Numbered from the stretch's first letter, positions 52,024 through 61,883 are shown. The stretch: 64,000 bases of DNA from Crassaminicella indica (GCF_019203185.1 NZ_CP078093.1:1461058-1525057), one strand, 5' to 3'. Made by a program: numbers and translations. The notes: generated by a model from the sequence alone, not told the origin.

Positions 52024-54183
52024 ATGAAAATAGTAAATCAGTTGGCAAAGGAATTTCAGATCAAAAGCTATCAGGTACAGGAGACTATAAAACTGATAGA
52101 TGAAGGAAACACTATACCATTTATTGCAAGATATAGAAAAGAAGCAACGGGTGGATTGAGTGATGAAGTTTTAAGGCAAATTTATGATAGGCTTACATAT
52201 TTAAGAAATTTAGAAGAAAGAAAAGAAGAAGTCATAAGATTAATAGATGAACAGGGAAAATTAACAGATGAGTTAAAAGAAGAAATACTTAAAGCCACAG
52301 TTCTTCAAAAAATAGAAGATTTATATAGACCATTTAAGCCAAAAAGGAGAACAAGGGCTACAATGGCAAAGGAAAAAGGTTTAGAGCCTTTAGCAGAAAT
52401 GCTTTTGAAGCAGGAAGTTATTGAAGGAACTATTGAAGGTTTATCAGAGCCTTTTATAAACTCGGATTTAGGAGTAAATACAGTAGAGGATGCAGTAAAT
52501 GGTGCAAAGGATATTATTGCAGAAATTATATCTGATAATGCTGAATACAGAGAGAAAATCAGAGCATTGAATTTAAAAAAAGGAATAATTCAATCAAAGG
52601 CTCAAGATGAGGATGAGAAAACTGTTTATGAGATGTATTATGATTTTCAAGAATCAGTGAATAAAATAGCCAATCATAGAATTTTGGCTATCAATAGAGG
52701 AGAAAAAGAAAAAAAATTAAAAGTAAAGCTATTAAGTCCTGATGAAGAAATAATAAATTATCTACAAGATAAAGTGATAACAAATCCAAAAGCTATTACT
52801 ACTAAAATTCTATTAGAGGCAATAGAAGATAGTTATAAAAGATTGATTAGTCCATCTATTGAAAGAGAAATAAGAAATAGTCTAACAGAGAGAGCTGAAG
52901 AAGAAGCTATAAAGGTATTTGCAAAAAATACAAAGCCTTTATTGTTAATCCCTCCTGTTAAAAATGTTCGAGTGTTGGCGATTGACCCAAGCTTTAGAAC
53001 AGGATGCAAGCTTGCTATATTAGATGAAACAGGTAAATTGTTAGATTATACGACTATTTATCCAAATGAACCGCACAATAAGATTGAAGAATCAAAAAAG
53101 ATTATGAAGGAGCTTATTGAAAAATATGATATTGATATTATTCCTATTGGGAATGGTACAGCTTCAAGAGAAACAGAGTTGGTGGTAGCAGAAATGCTAA
53201 AGGATATAAAAAGAGAGGTATATTATACTATTGTCAGTGAGGCAGGAGCATCTGTGTATTCTGCATCAAAGCTTGCAACAGAAGAATATCCAGATGTAGA
53301 TGTATCTATTAGAGGAGCGATTTCAATTGGTAGAAGATTGCAGGATCCATTAGCAGAGCTGGTAAAAATAGATCCTAAAAGTATAGGAGTTGGACAATAT
53401 CAACACGATTTAAATCAAACTAAATTAGGACAAGCTTTAGAAAATGTAGTGGAGGATTGTGTAAATAGTGTTGGTGTTGATTTGAATACAGCTTCTCCTT
53501 CTCTACTCAATTATGTATCGGGTATTTCTTCCTCTATAGCAAAAAATATTGTAAAATATAGGGAAGAGAATGGTAAGTTTAAAAACAGAAATCAACTGAA
53601 AAAAGTGAAGCGATTAGGAGATAAGGCATATGAGCAATGTGCAGGGTTTTTAAGAATTTCTGATGGAGACAATCCTTTAGACAATACAGCTGTCCATCCA
53701 GAGTCCTATGCAATCACTATGAGGTTGATAGAAAAATTAGGTTATACTATTGATGATATTAAGGAAGGGAAATTAAGAAATATTGATGAAAAAATAAACG
53801 AGTATGGTAAAGAGCTTGCTGGGTTAGCAGAAGAACTAGAGGTTGGGCTTCCAACTTTAAAGGATATTATATCAGAAATAAAAAAACCAGGCAGAGATCC
53901 AAGAGAAGAAATGCCTAAACCAGTATTTAGAAGTGATGTGTTAAAAATGGAAGATTTAAGGATAGATATGATAATGACTGGCACAGTAAGAAATGTTGTT
54001 GATTTTGGAGCTTTTGTAGATATTGGTGTGAAGCAGGATGGATTAGTACATATTTCTCAATTAAGCGATAGGTTTGTAAAAAATCCAATGGATGTGGTTT
54101 CTGTTGGAGATGAAGTAAAGGTAAAAATTATTGGATTAGATATTGAGAGAGGAAAAATTTCTTTGAGTATGAAGCAGGTTTAA
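52024..54183 (+). CDS. tex: Tex family RNA-binding protein (S1 domain)
   Basis: The 719-residue protein has the Tex order: an N-terminal helical region (IPFIARYRKEATGGLSDEVL), a YqgF-like RNase H fold (VLAIDPSFRTGCKLAILDETG), helix-hairpin-helix DVNTASP-type DLNTASPSLLNYVSGIS, and a C-terminal S1 domain (TGTVRNVVDFGAFVDIGVKQ). Tex binds nucleic acid and affects transcription and, in some species, toxin expression. ATG at 52024 lies seven bases after TGGAGG; 52018 is too close. It has no operon partner except possibly lytS at 19 bases. Confidence 0.92.
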   Translation: MKIVNQLAKEFQIKSYQVQETIKLIDEGNTIPFIARYRKEATGGLSDEVLRQIYDRLTYLRNLEERKEEVIRLIDEQGKLTDELKEEILKATVLQKIEDLYRPFKPKRRTRATMAKEKGLEPLAEMLLKQEVIEGTIEGLSEPFINSDLGVNTVEDAVNGAKDIIAEIISDNAEYREKIRALNLKKGIIQSKAQDEDEKTVYEMYYDFQESVNKIANHRILAINRGEKEKKLKVKLLSPDEEIINYLQDKVITNPKAITTKILLEAIEDSYKRLISPSIEREIRNSLTERAEEEAIKVFAKNTKPLLLIPPVKNVRVLAIDPSFRTGCKLAILDETGKLLDYTTIYPNEPHNKIEESKKIMKELIEKYDIDIIPIGNGTASRETELVVAEMLKDIKREVYYTIVSEAGASVYSASKLATEEYPDVDVSIRGAISIGRRLQDPLAELVKIDPKSIGVGQYQHDLNQTKLGQALENVVEDCVNSVGVDLNTASPSLLNYVSGISSSIAKNIVKYREENGKFKNRNQLKKVKRLGDKAYEQCAGFLRISDGDNPLDNTAVHPESYAITMRLIEKLGYTIDDIKEGKLRNIDEKINEYGKELAGLAEELEVGLPTLKDIISEIKKPGRDPREEMPKPVFRSDVLKMEDLRIDMIMTGTVRNVVDFGAFVDIGVKQDGLVHISQLSDRFVKNPMDVVSVGDEVKVKIIGLDIERGKISLSMKQV

Positions 54184-54202
54184 GTTTATTGGAGGGGGCT
54201 TG

Positions 54203-55915
54203 ATGATTTTAAACATTATATTAGGACTTGCAAATAAATTTGGTAATCTGTTTGTTTTTGCATTCATATTATCGAGATTAAGATCATTTCGGAATCTTAT
54301 TGCAAAAAGGCCTGTAAAGCTAATTGATAAACTGATTTTATCTTCTGTTTTTGGTATATTTGGAATTATCGGAACTTATTTTAGTATAGAATTTGAAGGA
54401 GCATTGGTGAATACAAGGATCATTGGTGTTGCAACAGGAGGACTTTTAGGAGGTCCATTAGTAGGGCTGTTGGCAGGACTTATAGCAGGAATCCATAGAG
54501 GTATGATTTTTGCTGGCAGCTTTACTACAACTGCTTGTGCTGTATCTACTGTATTTGAAGGGATTATGGCAGGATTTATGGGTAAATTTATTCAAAATAA
54601 GAAGAAAAAATGGATGTATGCGGCACTTACAGGAGCTATTGCTGAGAGCATGAGAAAAATTTCTGTTCTAATTTTTTCAAGACCCTTTGAGGATGCAGTC
54701 AGCTTAGTAAAAGCTATTTGGATTCCAATGGTTGTGATTAATTCACTAGGTTTGGCTCTTTTATTTGTTATTATTGATAATATATTCACCGAGGAAGAAA
54801 AAATGGGAGCTCAGCAGGCAGAGTTGACTCTTAGGATTGCTGATAAAACCTTACCTTTCATCAAAAAGGGGTTAAGTTCAAAGGATATTCAAAAAGTAGC
54901 ACAAATAGTTTATGATATGACAGAATATAATGCTGTAAGCTTTACTAATACAGAAAAAATTGTAGCTCATGCTGGAGCTGGGACAGATCGGCATGAGGTA
55001 GGAAAGCCTATTGTAACAGATATTACGAATCACGTACTTGCTACAGGAGAACCTATTATTTTAGGGCATTGTAGTGAAAAGCTGTGTATGTATAGAAATC
55101 ACAATTGCCCCCTTGAATCTGTTGTTATGTTTCCATTAAAGGAAAATGATAAAGTCATCGGAACTTTTAAGCTCTATAAAGGCGTACCTAATGCAATAAC
55201 AGCTATTGATGTGGAGCTTGCAAATGGATTAGCAAAGCTTTTTTCTACTCAGTTGACGCTAGGAAAGCTTGAATATCATTCAAAGCTTTTGGCTGCGGCT
55301 GAGCTTAAAGCGTTACAAGCTCAGATAAATCCTCATTTTTTATTTAATTCTTTAACTGTGATCGGTTCTCTTTGCAGAACCAATCCTGATAAAGCAAGAA
55401 GCTTAATTACTCACCTTAGTAATGTTTTTAGAAAGAATTTGAATATGAACAAAGAGGTTATAGATTTAGAAGTTGAATTAAATCATGTAAAATCTTATGT
55501 AGAGATTGAGAAAGCAAGGTTTGAAGAAAAATTGGAAGTAATTTATGATATAGAAGAAAACTTAAATTGTATTCTTCCTCCTCTAACTCTTCAGCCAATT
55601 GTAGAGAATGCTATAAAGCATGGACTTCTTCCTAAAAAGAATGGCGGGAGGGTAAGTATTACTGGAAAGAAGCAAAAAAACGAAGTAATCATTCACATTG
55701 AAGATGATGGAGTAGGTATAGAAAAGGAAAGACTCTTACAGATTATGAGTGATAAGCAGATACATGAGGATTCTTTGGGTATTAACAATGTAAACCAAAG
55801 ATTAAAGGGAATGTTTGGAGAAAAATATGGACTACAGATAGAGAGCAAAGTAGGAAAAGGAACTGTTGTAGTTCTAAAAATTCCTGTTATAGAGCATGCT
55901 GAGGAGTGTGATTAG
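54203..55915 (+). CDS. LytS-like sensor histidine kinase
   Basis: The 570-residue protein has an N-terminal 5TM-5TMR_LYT membrane part (residues about 1-195), a GAF-like domain with EKLCMYRNHNCPLESVVMFPLK, and a histidine-kinase part with the phospho-accepting His in INPHFLFNSLTVIG and the ATP-binding NAIKHGL and DDGVGI motifs. LytS sensors respond to membrane potential, pyruvate or carbon-source signals in different species. The response regulator overlaps the end. It adjoins a TAXI-TRAP transporter, which it may control. GGAGGGGG lies at 54191-54198. Confidence 0.88.
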   Translation: MILNIILGLANKFGNLFVFAFILSRLRSFRNLIAKRPVKLIDKLILSSVFGIFGIIGTYFSIEFEGALVNTRIIGVATGGLLGGPLVGLLAGLIAGIHRGMIFAGSFTTTACAVSTVFEGIMAGFMGKFIQNKKKKWMYAALTGAIAESMRKISVLIFSRPFEDAVSLVKAIWIPMVVINSLGLALLFVIIDNIFTEEEKMGAQQAELTLRIADKTLPFIKKGLSSKDIQKVAQIVYDMTEYNAVSFTNTEKIVAHAGAGTDRHEVGKPIVTDITNHVLATGEPIILGHCSEKLCMYRNHNCPLESVVMFPLKENDKVIGTFKLYKGVPNAITAIDVELANGLAKLFSTQLTLGKLEYHSKLLAAAELKALQAQINPHFLFNSLTVIGSLCRTNPDKARSLITHLSNVFRKNLNMNKEVIDLEVELNHVKSYVEIEKARFEEKLEVIYDIEENLNCILPPLTLQPIVENAIKHGLLPKKNGGRVSITGKKQKNEVIIHIEDDGVGIEKERLLQIMSDKQIHEDSLGINNVNQRLKGMFGEKYGLQIESKVGKGTVVVLKIPVIEHAEECD

Positions 55916-55916
55916 A

Positions 55917-56651
55917 TTGCTCAGGGTTATGATTGTGGATGATGAAAAATATATTCGTGATGAGTTAAAATATTTTCTAAAAAAATATGACGATATAGAA
56001 ATTGTTGGTGAAACGGGTGATGGAGAAGAGGTAATGAAATTAATAAAAAAATTATCTCCAGATCTAGTATTTTTGGATATTCAGCTTCAGCATATGAATG
56101 GTCTTTTGTTGGCTCGAAAAATATTAGATCAGGAAAATTCTCCATTTGTTATTTTAGCAACAGCATATAATGAATATGCTATTCAAGGCTTTGAAATAAA
56201 TGTAAGTGATTATATATTAAAGCCTTTTTCAGAAGAGAGATTAAAATCTGCTATTGATCGAGTTAAGAAGCAGATGAATAAAGAATATAAGTATGCACAA
56301 AAAGATGAAGAAGTAGAAATTAATAAATTATGTGTATTTCAGAGAGATCGTTTTATTCTAATGGATATAGAAGAAATTCAATATATTGAATCTAGGCATC
56401 AAGATATTGTTGTTCATGCAAGAGGGGGAGAGTATAGTTGCAATTTTTCGTTAAAGGAATTGGAAGAAAGATTTAAAAAGAAAAGGTTTATTCGTACCCA
56501 TAAAAGCTATATTGTAAATATTGATTATATAAATGAGATTATTCCGTGGTTTAATTATACGTATAAGATAAAAATAAAGGGAAAGGAAGAAGTAGAAATA
56601 CCTGTTAGCAGAAATTATTTGAAGAAATTTAAAAAAATATTAGGCATATGA
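55917..56651 (+). CDS. LytTR-family response regulator
   Basis: The 244-residue protein has a receiver domain (VMIVDDEKYIRDEL, phosphorylated Asp in LVFLDIQLQH, conserved Lys in YILKPF) and a LytTR DNA-binding domain (FILMDIEEIQYIESRHQD, FIRTHKSYIVNIDYINEI). The TTG start at 55917 has GAGGAGTG at 55902-55909; a longer frame from 55896 lies within lytS and is less likely. With the sensor it forms a two-component system of the LytST, YpdAB or PdtaSR type. The next gene downstream encodes a transporter subunit. Confidence 0.88.
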   Translation: MLRVMIVDDEKYIRDELKYFLKKYDDIEIVGETGDGEEVMKLIKKLSPDLVFLDIQLQHMNGLLLARKILDQENSPFVILATAYNEYAIQGFEINVSDYILKPFSEERLKSAIDRVKKQMNKEYKYAQKDEEVEINKLCVFQRDRFILMDIEEIQYIESRHQDIVVHARGGEYSCNFSLKELEERFKKKRFIRTHKSYIVNIDYINEIIPWFNYTYKIKIKGKEEVEIPVSRNYLKKFKKILGI

Positions 56652-56680
56652 AGCAGAGAGATCTGCTTCTTGCTTTTTAT
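56650..56680 (+). terminator. Terminator after the response regulator
   Basis: GAAGCAGA and TCTGCTTC pair around GAGA, followed by TTGCTTTTTA. Confidence 0.8.
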
Positions 56681-56792
56681 TGAAAATAAATGCAGGTTAT
56701 TTTAAAATAGTGCAACAAAATGTAAATAAATTTTAATATTTCTAAAAATAATATATAATTTTATCAAATAAATAGGTAAGGGGGAAAACTAA

Positions 56793-57767
56793 ATGAAGAA
56801 AAAGCTATCAATACTTTTAGTATGTATGTTAGCATTAAGTGTTTTTGCTGTTGGATGTTCAAAATCAGAAGATCAAGCTTCAAAGGCTAAGAAAACGTTT
56901 GTAACAATTGCTACGGGCGGTAGTTCAGGACCATATTTTGCAATCGGTGGTGCGATTTCTAATATTTTAAATGAAAAGCTTGAAAATGTGAATGCATCTG
57001 TACAATCTACAGGAGCATCTGCAGTCAATGCAACACTACTTGGAGAGCAAAAGGCTGAGCTTGCTTTTGCGATGAATGATGTCATCAACTATGCATATAC
57101 GGGAACAGAGGTTTTTAAGGATAAAGGAAAAGTTGAAAATTTAAGAGGTATTGCTGCGCTTTATCCAAACTTTGTACAGGTAGTAACATTAGAAGGAAAT
57201 GGAATCAATGAGATTTCAGATTTAAAAGGAAAGAGAGTTGGAGTAGGAGCTCCAGGAAGTGGTACAGAAGTAAATGCTCGTCAAATTTTAGCAGCTCATG
57301 ACATTACTTATGATGATATTGATGAAGATTTCTTATCATATTCTGAAAGTATTGAGCAGTTAAAAAATGGTGCAGTAGATGCAGCATTCTTAACTTCAGG
57401 ACTTCCAAACTCAACAATTATGGATATTTGCACAACTCATGATGTGAAAATTGTACCAATAAGAAAAGCTGTGGTAGAAAAATTAGCAGCAGATTATCCA
57501 TTCTATTCTTCAGAGGTAATACCAGCAGGAACTTATGACAATAAAGAGGATGTTGAAACTGCAGCAGTTACAACATTGCTTGTAACAAGAGCAGAACTAA
57601 GTGATGATGTAGTATATGATATTACAAAAACAATATTTGAAAATTTAGATGCATTACATCAAGCACATTCTGCAGCGAAGAGAATTAGTTTAGATACAGT
57701 AAAAAAAGGAATGCCTATTCCACTACATCCAGGAGCAGAAAAATATTATAAAGAGCAAGGAAAATAA
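56793..57767 (+). CDS. TAXI-family TRAP transporter solute-binding lipoprotein
   Basis: The 324-residue protein has a lipoprotein signal (hydrophobic run, then VFAVGCSKSED with the lipid-bearing Cys at about residue 22) and the TAXI core ATGGSSGPYFAIGGAISNIL, VQSTGASAVNATLL and VGAPGSGTEVNARQIL. TAXI proteins bind organic acids such as glutamate or 2-oxoglutarate in the few known cases; the substrate here is unknown. A hairpin between it and the permease gene would lower permease expression. It probably belongs to the regulon of the LytS/LytT pair upstream. Confidence 0.9.
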   Translation: MKKKLSILLVCMLALSVFAVGCSKSEDQASKAKKTFVTIATGGSSGPYFAIGGAISNILNEKLENVNASVQSTGASAVNATLLGEQKAELAFAMNDVINYAYTGTEVFKDKGKVENLRGIAALYPNFVQVVTLEGNGINEISDLKGKRVGVGAPGSGTEVNARQILAAHDITYDDIDEDFLSYSESIEQLKNGAVDAAFLTSGLPNSTIMDICTTHDVKIVPIRKAVVEKLAADYPFYSSEVIPAGTYDNKEDVETAAVTTLLVTRAELSDDVVYDITKTIFENLDALHQAHSAAKRISLDTVKKGMPIPLHPGAEKYYKEQGK

Positions 57768-57771
57768 TAAA

Positions 57772-57798
57772 GAGGGCATTGAAGATGCCCTTTCTTTG
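57772..57798 (+). terminator. Partial terminator between binding protein and permease genes
   Basis: AGGGCAT pairs with ATGCCCT around TGAAG, then TTCTTTG. The genes are in one direction and co-functional, so this likely sets relative dosage. Confidence 0.7.
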
Positions 57799-57834
57799 TA
57801 GGGATATGGATTGAAAAATAGAAAGGGTGATAAG

Positions 57835-59778
57835 ATGTCAAAGGAGCAAGAGATGGGCTTAGGACATGAAGCCATACTTGAAAAATATGATGCAGAATCT
57901 AGATTTAGAAAATTTAACAAAAATAGTATTCCTGGAATGATTGTATTTATTATGTGTATTGGATTATCATTATTTCATCTTTATACTGCAGCAACAGGTC
58001 CTTTGGTTACATTGATGCATAGGGCAGTCCACACTACAGCTGTAATGGCTTTAGTATTCATTTTGTATCCATTTTCTAAAAAATCTTCTAAGAAAAAAGC
58101 ATCTATTTTAGATTGGATTTTTGCAGTATTGTCAATAGTATTAGGATTGTATATTGTTATGAATTATAATGACCTAGTGCTTCGTGCAGGAATGCCTAAT
58201 AATACAGATATTGCATTTGGGATTATGGCAATTATATTGGTATTAGAAGCAGGAAGAAGGATTACTGGGAATGAGATTGCAATTTTAGCTGTATTATTCT
58301 TAATTTATGCTTATGTAGGACCTTATTTGCCAGATATTATTGCACATAGAGGATATAGCATAAAAGATATAGCAGAATATATGTATCTGACTATGGAAGG
58401 AATTTTTGGTATTGCTATTGGCGTATCTTCAACATATATTTTCTTATTTGTATTATTTGGAGCATTTTTATCAAAATCAGGAATGGGTCAGTTTTTTAAT
58501 GATTTGGCAATGGCTATTGCTGGAAAAGGCAAGGGAGGTCCTGCAAAGGTAGCTGTTATTTCTAGTGGTTTACTTGGTTCAATCAATGGTAGTGCTGTTG
58601 CGAATGTGGTAACAACAGGAGCATTTACTATTCCGTTAATGAAAAAGATAGGATATGAACCCGAGTTTGCTGGAGCGGTAGAAGCAACTGCATCTTGTGG
58701 AGGACAAATTTTACCACCTGTTATGGGAGCAGCAGCATTTATTATGGCAGAGTATTTGGGGATAAAATATATTCATATTGCAGCAGCTGCTGCTATTCCA
58801 GCTCTTTTATATTATCTTGGAGTAATTGTTATGATTCATTTAAGGGCTTCAAAAAATGGTTTAACAGGACTTCCAAAAGAACAATTACCAAGAGTTTCTG
58901 AGGTTTTAAAGCAAAGAGGACATTTGTTGATTCCATTGATTGTTTTACTATATCTTTTGATTTCAGGAAAAACTCCTATTTATGCAGCATTTTATTCTAT
59001 TATTGCAACTATTCTTACTAGTGCATTAAAGAAAGAAACGAGAATGAGTTTTAAAGATATTATTGATGCATTAGAAAGCGGTGCGCGTACAGCTTTAGGA
59101 GTTGCAATGTCTTGTGCCATTGTAGGACTAATCATAGGGGTTGCAACACTAACTGGATTTGGATTAAAGCTTGCAGGTGCTATTCTCTTCTTAGGAAAAG
59201 GGAATTTATTTATCACATTAGTCCTTACAATGATAGCATGCATTGTTCTTGGAATGGGTCTTCCATCTATTCCAGCATATATTATTACAGCGACTATGGC
59301 AGCGCCAGCACTTGCGAAAATGGGTGTACCACATCATGTATCTCATATGTTCGTGTTTTATTTTGGAATGCTTGCCAATTTAACACCGCCAGTGGCATTA
59401 GCAGCATTTGCAGGAGCTGGTATTGCAGGTGGAAATCCAGCAAGAACAGGATTTCAGGCTGTAAAGCTAGCGTTAGCTGGGTTTATTGTGCCGTATATTT
59501 TTGTATATTCACCAGCTCTTTTATTGATTGATACAACACCTATAGGTGTGATCTTAGCAACTATTACAGCAGTGGTTGGGGTTGTTGCCTTAGGTGTAGC
59601 TGCAGAAGGATATTTATTCGCAAAGGTAAATATTTTATATAGAGTAGTTATGTTTGCATCAGCTATCCTTCTTATGATGCCGGGAATTAAAACAGATATT
59701 GTAGGTTTTGTACTATTCTTAGTAATATTCTTTATTCAAAAGATGCGAGGAAAAAGAGGAGATTTTATTACTGCATAA
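57835..59778 (+). CDS. TRAP transporter fused permease (4TM/12TM)
   Basis: The 647-residue membrane protein joins a small DctQ-like N-terminal part (about four helices, residues 25-150) to a large DctM-like part. Conserved pieces are GSINGSAVANVVTTGAFTIPLMKKIGY, shown by its centre NGSAVANVVTTGAFTIP, and CGGQILPPVMGAAAF, then GMGLPSIPAYI and FYFGMLANLTPPVALAAFA. It imports the TAXI ligand using a sodium gradient in known systems. ATG at 57835 has GAAAGGGTG; the frame opens at 57811. A terminator follows. Confidence 0.92.
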   Translation: MSKEQEMGLGHEAILEKYDAESRFRKFNKNSIPGMIVFIMCIGLSLFHLYTAATGPLVTLMHRAVHTTAVMALVFILYPFSKKSSKKKASILDWIFAVLSIVLGLYIVMNYNDLVLRAGMPNNTDIAFGIMAIILVLEAGRRITGNEIAILAVLFLIYAYVGPYLPDIIAHRGYSIKDIAEYMYLTMEGIFGIAIGVSSTYIFLFVLFGAFLSKSGMGQFFNDLAMAIAGKGKGGPAKVAVISSGLLGSINGSAVANVVTTGAFTIPLMKKIGYEPEFAGAVEATASCGGQILPPVMGAAAFIMAEYLGIKYIHIAAAAAIPALLYYLGVIVMIHLRASKNGLTGLPKEQLPRVSEVLKQRGHLLIPLIVLLYLLISGKTPIYAAFYSIIATILTSALKKETRMSFKDIIDALESGARTALGVAMSCAIVGLIIGVATLTGFGLKLAGAILFLGKGNLFITLVLTMIACIVLGMGLPSIPAYIITATMAAPALAKMGVPHHVSHMFVFYFGMLANLTPPVALAAFAGAGIAGGNPARTGFQAVKLALAGFIVPYIFVYSPALLLIDTTPIGVILATITAVVGVVALGVAAEGYLFAKVNILYRVVMFASAILLMMPGIKTDIVGFVLFLVIFFIQKMRGKRGDFITA

Positions 59779-59812
59779 AAAATAGCTGTTTCTTTGTGAA
59801 ACAGCTATTTTT
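59778..59812. terminator. Bidirectional terminator after the TRAP permease
   Basis: AAAATAGCTGTTTC pairs with GAAACAGCTATTTT around TTTGT; the adjoining genes converge. Confidence 0.88.
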
Positions 59813-59816
59813 ATGT

Positions 59817-60314
59817 TTATTGTATGAATTTTTCATATACATAAGAAAGAATAGAAATCTTTTTTGTATATATTTTACAAGGAGCATCATTTGGAACTAT
59901 TTCATAAAGCTTTAGTCTTTGGTTATTAAAATAAAATGTATGCTTTGCAAAGCTTGAGATGCCATAAGTAAGAGTTGGCATTTTTTTATCGATCTCTAAA
60001 AAGTAAATCCAACCGTTCTTAACTACTGTTTTTTTTCCTGCATAATCAGGAACTCCAGCACCAAAGGCTTTAAATCTTGTATAGTCTAGTATAATATTAT
60101 AATCACAATCTACATAAAATATTTCCTCCCAAGGCTCTAATTCCACAGAATGCATCCAATGCATAGTAAAGTGATCATTTGGAGAAATTGTATGAATAAA
60201 AATAATTTTTGAATGCTTTGTATCTTCTAATATTAATACAGGGATATGGATGAAAATCATTAAAATAAAAGCTAAAATTAGAAAAATGATAACAAATTTA
60301 TTATATTTTTTCAC
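59817..60314 (-). CDS. DUF1850 domain protein
   Basis: The 165-residue protein has a single N-terminal membrane anchor and the DUF1850 motif HWMHSVELEPWEEIFYVD followed by TRFKAFGAGVPDYAG. DUF1850 proteins almost always lie beside TAXI-TRAP transporter genes, as here, though on the opposite strand. The outside-facing domain may help the binding protein or tune uptake; no direct function is proven. The start at 60314 has GGAGGGGT upstream on the minus strand. Confidence 0.85.
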   Translation of the reverse strand: MKKYNKFVIIFLILAFILMIFIHIPVLILEDTKHSKIIFIHTISPNDHFTMHWMHSVELEPWEEIFYVDCDYNIILDYTRFKAFGAGVPDYAGKKTVVKNGWIYFLEIDKKMPTLTYGISSFAKHTFYFNNQRLKLYEIVPNDAPCKIYTKKISILSYVYEKFIQ

Positions 60315-60516
60315 AAAAACCCCTCCAATTTGTTACTAATTTATAATGTTCTATGAAAAATAGGAAGAATCCTCTAAGAAATTGGAGGAATTATGAAAAA
60401 TATGTTGAATATAATTATCACAAAGTTTTTTTAGAAATAAATGTTTTTATGAATAAATACTATAGGAATTAATATGATTTTAATAAAAGATAGATGCTTT
60501 TAAAGGGGAAATGTGA

Positions 60517-60987
60517 ATGGAAATAATGCCTATGCAAGCAATAATATTCGGTTCTATTCCAGAGTCAATTTTGATCTTATGGGCAGGATTGATGTTAATG
60601 GGTATAAAGCCGCAGATTAAGAAGGTTGTTGTTGTAGGAATATTACAAGGAGTAAGTGTATATTTTATAAGAAAATATATGGATTTTGGACCTCATATGA
60701 TTGCAACAACGCTATCTCTTATTATTTATACGTATATTTTCATAAGAGTAAAATGGAGCGTTGCTATTTTTTCTGTTATGGTGCCTTGTATTATTGTTAC
60801 GATAGTGGAAGGGTCTTTGATGATTTTTACAGATGCTAACTTTGTGTATATATGGTCTAGTAATTGGTTGAGATTATTATATTTATTGCCTCATGAAATC
60901 ATATTAGGGTTTATCATATATATAGGCTACAAGGAAGACATATCATTATGCAATGAATTTACATGGCTTGAAAAGATAGCAGGATAA
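60517..60987 (+). CDS. Hypothetical membrane protein with about five helices
   Basis: The 156-residue protein is mostly hydrophobic (SIPESILILWAGLMLMGI, VVVVGILQGVSVYFI, MIATTLSLIIYTYIFI, VAIFSVMVPCIIVTIVEG, LPHEIILGFIIYIGY). Its pattern is like the membrane domain of clostridial GHKL sensor or accessory regulators that lack the kinase, but I cannot name a family. AAAGGGGAAA precedes the ATG. The 200 bases before it show nothing definite. It stands alone before the FMN riboswitch. Confidence 0.6.
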   Translation: MEIMPMQAIIFGSIPESILILWAGLMLMGIKPQIKKVVVVGILQGVSVYFIRKYMDFGPHMIATTLSLIIYTYIFIRVKWSVAIFSVMVPCIIVTIVEGSLMIFTDANFVYIWSSNWLRLLYLLPHEIILGFIIYIGYKEDISLCNEFTWLEKIAG

Positions 60988-60989
60988 AC

Positions 60990-61018
60990 TTGAAAAAGAA
61001 ATAAAACTAATATATAAT
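60990..61018 (+). promoter_or_regulatory. Sigma-A promoter of the ribU transcript
   Basis: TTGAAA (60990-60995), 17 bases, TATAAT (61013-61018). Confidence 0.8.
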
Positions 61019-61037
61019 GTGATTAGAATTTAATAGG

Positions 61038-61206
61038 GTAGTCTTCGGGGCAGGGTGAAATTCCCGACCGGCGGTAAAGTCCGCGAGCGGCGAAAGCTGC
61101 TGAACTGGTGAAATTCCAGTACCGACAGTATAGTCTGGATGGAAGAAGATAAAAGCTTTTTTTGGTATGTACTGCGCCTGAAGATATTTATTCAGGCGCT
61201 TTCGTT
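61038..61206 (+). promoter_or_regulatory. FMN riboswitch (RFN element) with terminator
   Basis: The aptamer shows the conserved pieces TCTTCGGGGCAGGGTGAAAT, CCCGACCGGCGGTA, GTCCGCGAGC, CTGGTGAAATTCCAG and CCGACAGT with GTCTGGATGG to about 61158. The terminator GCGCCTGAA (61174-61182) with TTCAGGCGC (61191-61199) and TTTCGTTTT follows. FMN should turn off the riboflavin transporter gene. Confidence 0.97.
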
Positions 61207-61256
61207 TTATATATAATCCTTACGAGGACTGCCGAAAAGAAGGAGGATTTTTTATA

Positions 61257-61883
61257 ATGAATAAAGCAACAGCTATTGAAAAAAAATCTTGTAGATTAAA
61301 ATCTATAGGAACAGTAAATGGACTTACGAAGATATCAATATTATCTGTATTTGCATATGTGATAATGTTCATAGAAATTCCAATATTTTTCTTACCAGGA
61401 TTTTTAAAAATTGATTTTAGTGATTTACCTGCATTGATTGGGGGATTAGCTTTAGGACCAGCTGCGGGGATTATGATTGAGTTTATTAAAAATCTTCTGC
61501 ACTTTATTACAAAGACAACTACAGGAGGCGTAGGAGAGTTTGCAAACTTTTTAGTAGGGATTGCTTTAATTATTCCGGCGAGCATTTCTTATCAAAAATA
61601 TAGAACAAAAAAAGGAGCAATGGCTGGGATCATCGTAGGGGTTATTACGATGAGTGTTGTAGGAGCACTTGCAAATTATTATATGCTTCTTCCTTTCTAT
61701 GCAAAGGTGATGCCACTAGAGCAAATTATTTCTTTAAGTGCAGCGGCGAATGATGCTATTGTAGATATAAAGACTTTAGTATTGTATGGTGTTGTACCTT
61801 TTAACTTAATAAAAGGTATTATGGTAGCTATTTTAACTGGTTTTCTTTATAAGAAGCTTTCTCCTATTTTGAAAACAAGATAA
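61257..61883 (+). CDS. ribU: Riboflavin ECF transporter substrate-binding subunit RibU
   Basis: The 208-residue membrane protein has about six helices and the RibU pattern IFFLPGFLKIDFSDLPALIGG followed by GPAAGIMIEFIKNLLHFIT and GVGEFANFLVG. RibU captures riboflavin and docks on the shared ECF energising module, whose genes lie elsewhere. The FMN riboswitch just upstream confirms the pathway. GAAGGAGGA at 61238-61246 precedes the ATG. A 21-bp hairpin terminates the transcript. Confidence 0.93.
   Translation: MNKATAIEKKSCRLKSIGTVNGLTKISILSVFAYVIMFIEIPIFFLPGFLKIDFSDLPALIGGLALGPAAGIMIEFIKNLLHFITKTTTGGVGEFANFLVGIALIIPASISYQKYRTKKGAMAGIIVGVITMSVVGALANYYMLLPFYAKVMPLEQIISLSAAANDAIVDIKTLVLYGVVPFNLIKGIMVAILTGFLYKKLSPILKTR

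Noticed and set aside
59112..59531. Plus-strand frame of 139 codons inside the TRAP permease gene
   Set aside because: Out-of-frame shadow with a Ser/Cys/Tyr-rich composition; the permease frame is clearly coding.
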